From positions 57,409 through 121,408 of the forward strand of contig NC_007961.1 in the NCBI RefSeq assembly GCF_000013885.1: 64,000 nt of DNA, given 5' to 3'. Source of the stretch: Nitrobacter hamburgensis X14 (GTDB taxonomy: Bacteria > Pseudomonadota > Alphaproteobacteria > Rhizobiales > Xanthobacteraceae). Position 1 is the first letter of the stretch. Each line of letters begins with the position of its first letter. Shown here one piece after another: positions 63,943 to 64,000 of the stretch. The translations under genes were made by a program, and so were the position numbers. Below the pieces are notes generated by a model. The model was not told the DNA's origin. It ran no database searches and was given only the letters and a program-made list of their open reading frames with translations.

Positions 63943-63976
63943 GACCCCGTTAATTAACGGGGTCGGCGAAGCCGAC
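63943..63976. other. Palindromes upstream of traC, candidate oriT
   Basis: A 22-base perfect palindrome (half-site GACCCCGTTAA, 63943-63964) is directly followed by GTCGGC-GAA-GCCGAC (63962-63976). In Ti-type systems oriT lies between traC and the divergent relaxase gene traA; the latter would begin beyond the window end. Confidence 0.5.
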
Positions 63977-64000
63977 ACTTTGGAAGATCATCCCGCCGTT

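Noticed and set aside
1..64000. tRNA and rRNA genes
   Set aside because: No cloverleaf with a GTTCGAATC-type arm or rRNA-like segment was recognised on either strand by eye; a covariance search could still find one.

Overview
The window looks like an accessory region (plasmid or chromosomal island) of a high-GC alphaproteobacterium, most likely of the Nitrobacteraceae/Bradyrhizobium-Nitrobacter-Rhodopseudomonas group. The reasons are the HWE sensor kinases fused to CheB/CheR domains, rhizobial-type TraC/TraD/TraG genes, YhaV/PrlF and MqsR/MqsA pairs, and plasmid-style DUF3991/TOPRIM, DUF1419 and DUF7007 genes. The species is an inference. Nothing looks like core chromosome. Genes are unusually often broken by frameshifts, internal deletions or IS elements.

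Layout. 1-6.4 kb: a frameshifted cheB, an intact CheB-CheR-PAS-HWE kinase, and an IS5-type transposase split by a serine-recombinase element with short terminal inverted repeats. 6.6-11 kb: a broken glycogen-debranching gene fused to an HlyD scrap, a frameshifted nhaA and an intact SulP transporter. 11-17.3 kb: small hypothetical genes and remnants of IS4, IS110, IS630, trxC and two further HWE kinases. 17.3-20.6 kb (minus strand): a sulfide/persulfide operon (two YeeE/YedE halves, TauE/SafE, MBL persulfide-dioxygenase-like protein, rhodanese) behind the stump of an ArsR-type regulator. 20.6-24.2 kb: tiny membrane protein, soluble hypothetical protein, IS110 remnant, RND remnant and a methyltransferase.

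24.2-32 kb is a copper island: a CopA P-type ATPase, divergent from a His-rich exported protein, a lipoprotein, a TolC-type outer-membrane factor, a multicopper oxidase with a Met-rich tail, a CusF-like protein, a DUF4396 protein fused to a second oxidase remnant, and a cytochrome c. 32.2-35.4 kb holds an IS630 deletion derivative, a YhaV/PrlF toxin-antitoxin pair, and truncated arsM and mtnP. 35.4-40.5 kb holds an ECF sigma factor, NrsF-like anti-sigma factor and TlpA-like thioredoxin (minus strand) facing a bufferin operon (BufA, BufB, BufC, DoxX; plus strand), with two GTAACC-N15-CGAA elements between them. Together with the copper island this gives several layers of copper handling: export, oxidation, periplasmic binding and ribosomal-peptide chelation.

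40.5-42.3 kb contains an IS21 scrap and the full-length parent of the IS630 derivative. From about 43 kb to the end is a conjugative-element backbone: DUF3991/TOPRIM, DUF1419, a 1700-residue methyltransferase-helicase, mqsRA, a ParB-like protein, DUF7007 and small companions, a truncated tyrosine recombinase, a RelB/ParE-type pair, ssb, a WGR protein, a nuclease and traG-traD-traC, with palindromes next to traC that are a candidate oriT. No rRNA, tRNA or CRISPR array was recognised.
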